Source: Sinohyriopsis cumingii (Eukaryota > Mollusca > Bivalvia > Unionida > Unionidae). From it: a stretch of DNA of 64,000 bases. The translations under genes were made by a program, and so were the position numbers. The notes below the pieces were generated by a model that was not told where the DNA came from, did no database searches, and worked only from the letters and a program-made list of their open reading frames with translations. The DNA lies in the NCBI GenBank assembly GCA_028554795.2, contig CM068831.1, positions 34,659,644 to 34,723,643 of the forward strand, given 5' to 3'. Of this stretch, positions 61,334 to 64,000 are shown piece after piece (position 1 is the first letter of the stretch; every line of letters starts with the position of its first letter).

Positions 61334-62689
61334 TCAATGCATTCGTTTTTAAAAGTTATTTTGATCACAGTAACTCGACTTAGTCGACGATTTACAACAT
61401 AATTATTTTTTGTCAAATTAACTGAACGCATATTAAATAATTTGTCAACATTGTTGTAATCTAAAGAGTTGTTTGTGATGTTAATATAATTTTCTTTTGG
61501 TAATATTAAACACAGTATAACCTTCTTTTCGTAATCTTTCTTACACAAGTTCTTCTTTATCAAATATTACATTTAATAACTGAATGTGTGGTGTTTCTTT
61601 CTAATACATTTTCTGTTTGAATTTGTTCGGATTTGATTTATTACCTCAACTCCTCAATAATATTAACATACCAATAGTAGGCTACTTACATCCAGGTGAC
61701 CCATGTTTTCTACAAATAGGACTATTCATCTGACATATTGTATGGTGTCTTAAAATAATATAAAACCATTCAACTTGTCTAGGGATAACAATGCTAACAA
61801 CATCGAAATAAGGCATAGGCAATTTCGAAACCAAACGCCAATGGTACAGCGGGACATCATAGAAGCCCAACAAGCCCTTTGTTAATGAAAGCAATATTCA
61901 TCCAGAAGCCATCAACAAGGCACCGCACCGACGTAACTTGTAAATGCTTTTTTATTGACGGCGATGTCAGCTTACTGCGATGTTAAAGAGGATATGTGCC
62001 AAGTTTCATCGTTCTTAAATTTGATTATTTTGCTATTTTCGTGCGAAACTCAATAGTTGCTCTTGCACCAAAAACAAATGCCACTGTTCCTTTAATACTT
62101 GCAACTATATCTGTTCACATGTGTAAATAACTTAGGTCCAATAAAATTCTTTTAGTATAACAACTTTTAAATTTACTGGTGATATCAATTTTTGTTAGTT
62201 AGTTGAAAACAAAGAAGTAGCATATATTTTACAAGGATCTGTTTTTCTGTGGATACCTTTGCATGTTCGTTCTGTATTATGTTCCTATGTTTGACATTAT
62301 TTGAATGTATCGGTAAAAGACAATTATCATTGGGATACAGATTCCTCGCGAGAAAAACGCAGGTTTTATCTGGTCACCTACCAACCTCCAGTAGTGTGAA
62401 GCTTGTGGACCGCACTCAGCCGGATCATATAGATTTATGTCCATATACGGATATTTGAAGCTCTGTATGTGCCGCCTATAGTAGTTCTAACTTTTATTTA
62501 GCCTGTTCGTTGTTTTCAACTTATGACGCTATTCTGGATATTGAATTTCAATGTCTTGTTCGAAAACGGATGATCTAACGCCAAACCTGCCAATTAACTT
62601 AAACACAAAATAATATTGGCATTGGTGTGACTGACTGACAGACAAAGCGACGCACAATGGCAACACTATGCCTCTCCCATTGTTGTAGG

Positions 62690-62712
62690 AAGAGAGAGAG
62701 AGAGAGAGAGAC
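62690..62712. repeat. (GA)n microsatellite (unit B)
   Basis: Positional counterpart of the GA tracts at 3,359-3,388 (unit C) and about 28,142-28,162 (unit A). Confidence 0.9.
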
Positions 62713-63461
62713 AGCTTCCTGTTCGATAGCTTAAAATCTGGCTCTGCAGAACATAGAACCTAGCTCTTATTCTTGGCCTTGAAATCTTAGAGTCTTCTCT
62801 TTTTTTCAACACGTGTCATCTAACTCCTCAAAAGAAATATTATATTGATAAAGTATTAGCAAAGGAGAAAGAAGAGCCTTAGAATCAAGTATGCTTAATC
62901 TTATCATGTGCTACAGCACAAATGAGAATTTATTTGGTGGATGGTAAATGAGGAGGGAAAACTGTCATACTGCATGTGATCCTGCATTCATAAATTTAAA
63001 CTCCAACTGTGAAAAGTTGATATCTTAACATTTGAGAAAGGTAATGTTTAGATCGTTACAAAACAGAACTTTTAACAAGGCAGTTTGTATTCATGCAGTA
63101 AAATTGCACATGTCTAGCTACACAACTTACAGTCAGAAATACAAAATGCTTTCATATAATTGCTTTCAGAATAAGGACAATGATGTGGTCTCTTTAAGCG
63201 ATTGCATAGGTAATTCAGCAATTAATATAATGGTCCAGATCTTCTAAATGTCATGTCATAAAACTGTTATAAACAGAGTGATTAGCTTATTAATTTTCCA
63301 AGAGCAGATGTCATAATGTACAATATTCACAAGACATATGATAGCATGGATTAGTTTCGTAAAATCGACCCTCTACCTAATTTCTTAACAGAATGAATTA
63401 TCTGAACATCTTAATGTATAAGTGCTTTGTAATTAGTGATAGCGGCAATTCTCTAAATTAG

Positions 63462-63639
63462 GCGGTGGTTCCAAACCGTTTTTGGCCGCGAGAATAAAAA
63501 TTAGTACTTCTGAGCCAGACGACATCCATTTCGACATTTTGAGAAGTTTTGTCACCATCATAAAAATGATCCTGGCAACCCTCCAGAACATCCTTGCGAC
63601 CCCAGTTTGGGTCTTGATCTTGGTCTTGAGAACCACTGG
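63462..63639. mobile_element. hAT-type MITE (B copy)
   Basis: The ends read GCGGTGGTTCC and GAGAACCACTG. The interior aligns with the MITE at 29,625-29,799, including the GGTTCC-x-TTTTTGGCCGCGA-type left end. No coding capacity. Confidence 0.75.
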
Positions 63640-64000
63640 TATTAGATATGTGTGCTGTGTTTTGTATTACACGGCATTACGTACCAATCTTAGGCTTGGA
63701 AAGGCTAACTGATGAGCCATATAAATGTGAAAGAAGCAAATGCGTGTGACTGTGAAAGTTTTGTGATGTGTGATTGGCGATAGTGGTACAGTTATTGTAT
63801 AGTATTTGCAAGCTGAAGAAGCTGTCATTTTCAATTTCAATTTTCTTGATTTTATTATACTGAAAATGTGATAAGGCATTTTTTCTAGAAATAAAGCATA
63901 ATGTAAAATGTCATGTGTTGGAACTTCAGCCACGTCCCAGCAGGATCTAAAACTGTATGAAAGGTTGGACGGTTATACAGTTTTAATTCATTGCCCGATT

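Overview
This window is AT-rich, repeat-dense eukaryotic DNA with no recognisable host protein-coding exon. The animal is most likely a mollusc or another lophotrochozoan: two tRNA-derived SINEs have tails of the type I associate with molluscs, and the LTR retrotransposon, LINE and Polinton families are typical of invertebrates. The taxon is inferred, not shown directly.

The best-preserved feature is a nearly complete Ty3/gypsy-type LTR retrotransposon at 48,019-55,733 (7,715 bp). It has two 841-bp LTRs that differ at 9 sites by my reading, a 4-bp target duplication (CAAT), a primer-binding site, gag with two zinc knuckles, and a 1,387-codon pol. Pol carries protease, reverse transcriptase, RNase H, integrase and a C-terminal chromodomain. 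Gag and pol lie in the same reading frame and are separated by a single TGA in a TGA-CTA-G context, which suggests stop-codon readthrough. A second in-frame stop (TAA) inside gag and an Asn in place of Tyr in the YxDD box suggest this copy is recently dead.

Region by region: 1-2 kb is simple repeats and featureless DNA. 2.1-9.3 kb is a diverged duplication unit (C) with a SINE at 4.9-5.1 kb and a curious TATA / terminal-repeat arrangement at 4.73-5.67 kb. 10.45-20.4 kb holds a badly decayed Polinton/Maverick-like element on the minus strand (protein-primed type B DNA polymerase at 13.4-14.3 kb, packaging-ATPase-like relic near 16.1-16.4 kb). It is bracketed by diverged inverted repeats at 10.45-10.99 and 20.41-20.9 kb and is interrupted by a LINE 3' fragment at 18.85-19.77 kb. 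20.4-33.5 kb is duplication unit A. 34-42 kb is AT-rich spacer with a foldback palindrome and a SINE. 42.3-64 kb is duplication unit B, collinear with A but enlarged by a 9.1-kb insertion (containing the LTR retrotransposon) and a 2.3-kb insertion. Units A and B each carry a decayed copy of an unrecognised protein gene (25.47-26.7 and 56.49-57.5 kb), a non-LTR reverse transcriptase relic and a small hAT-type MITE.

Nothing here forms a working host pathway. The window reads as a graveyard of selfish elements in a repeatedly duplicated segment, which lets insertions be dated relative to one another. Alignments were made by eye, so unit boundaries are approximate.
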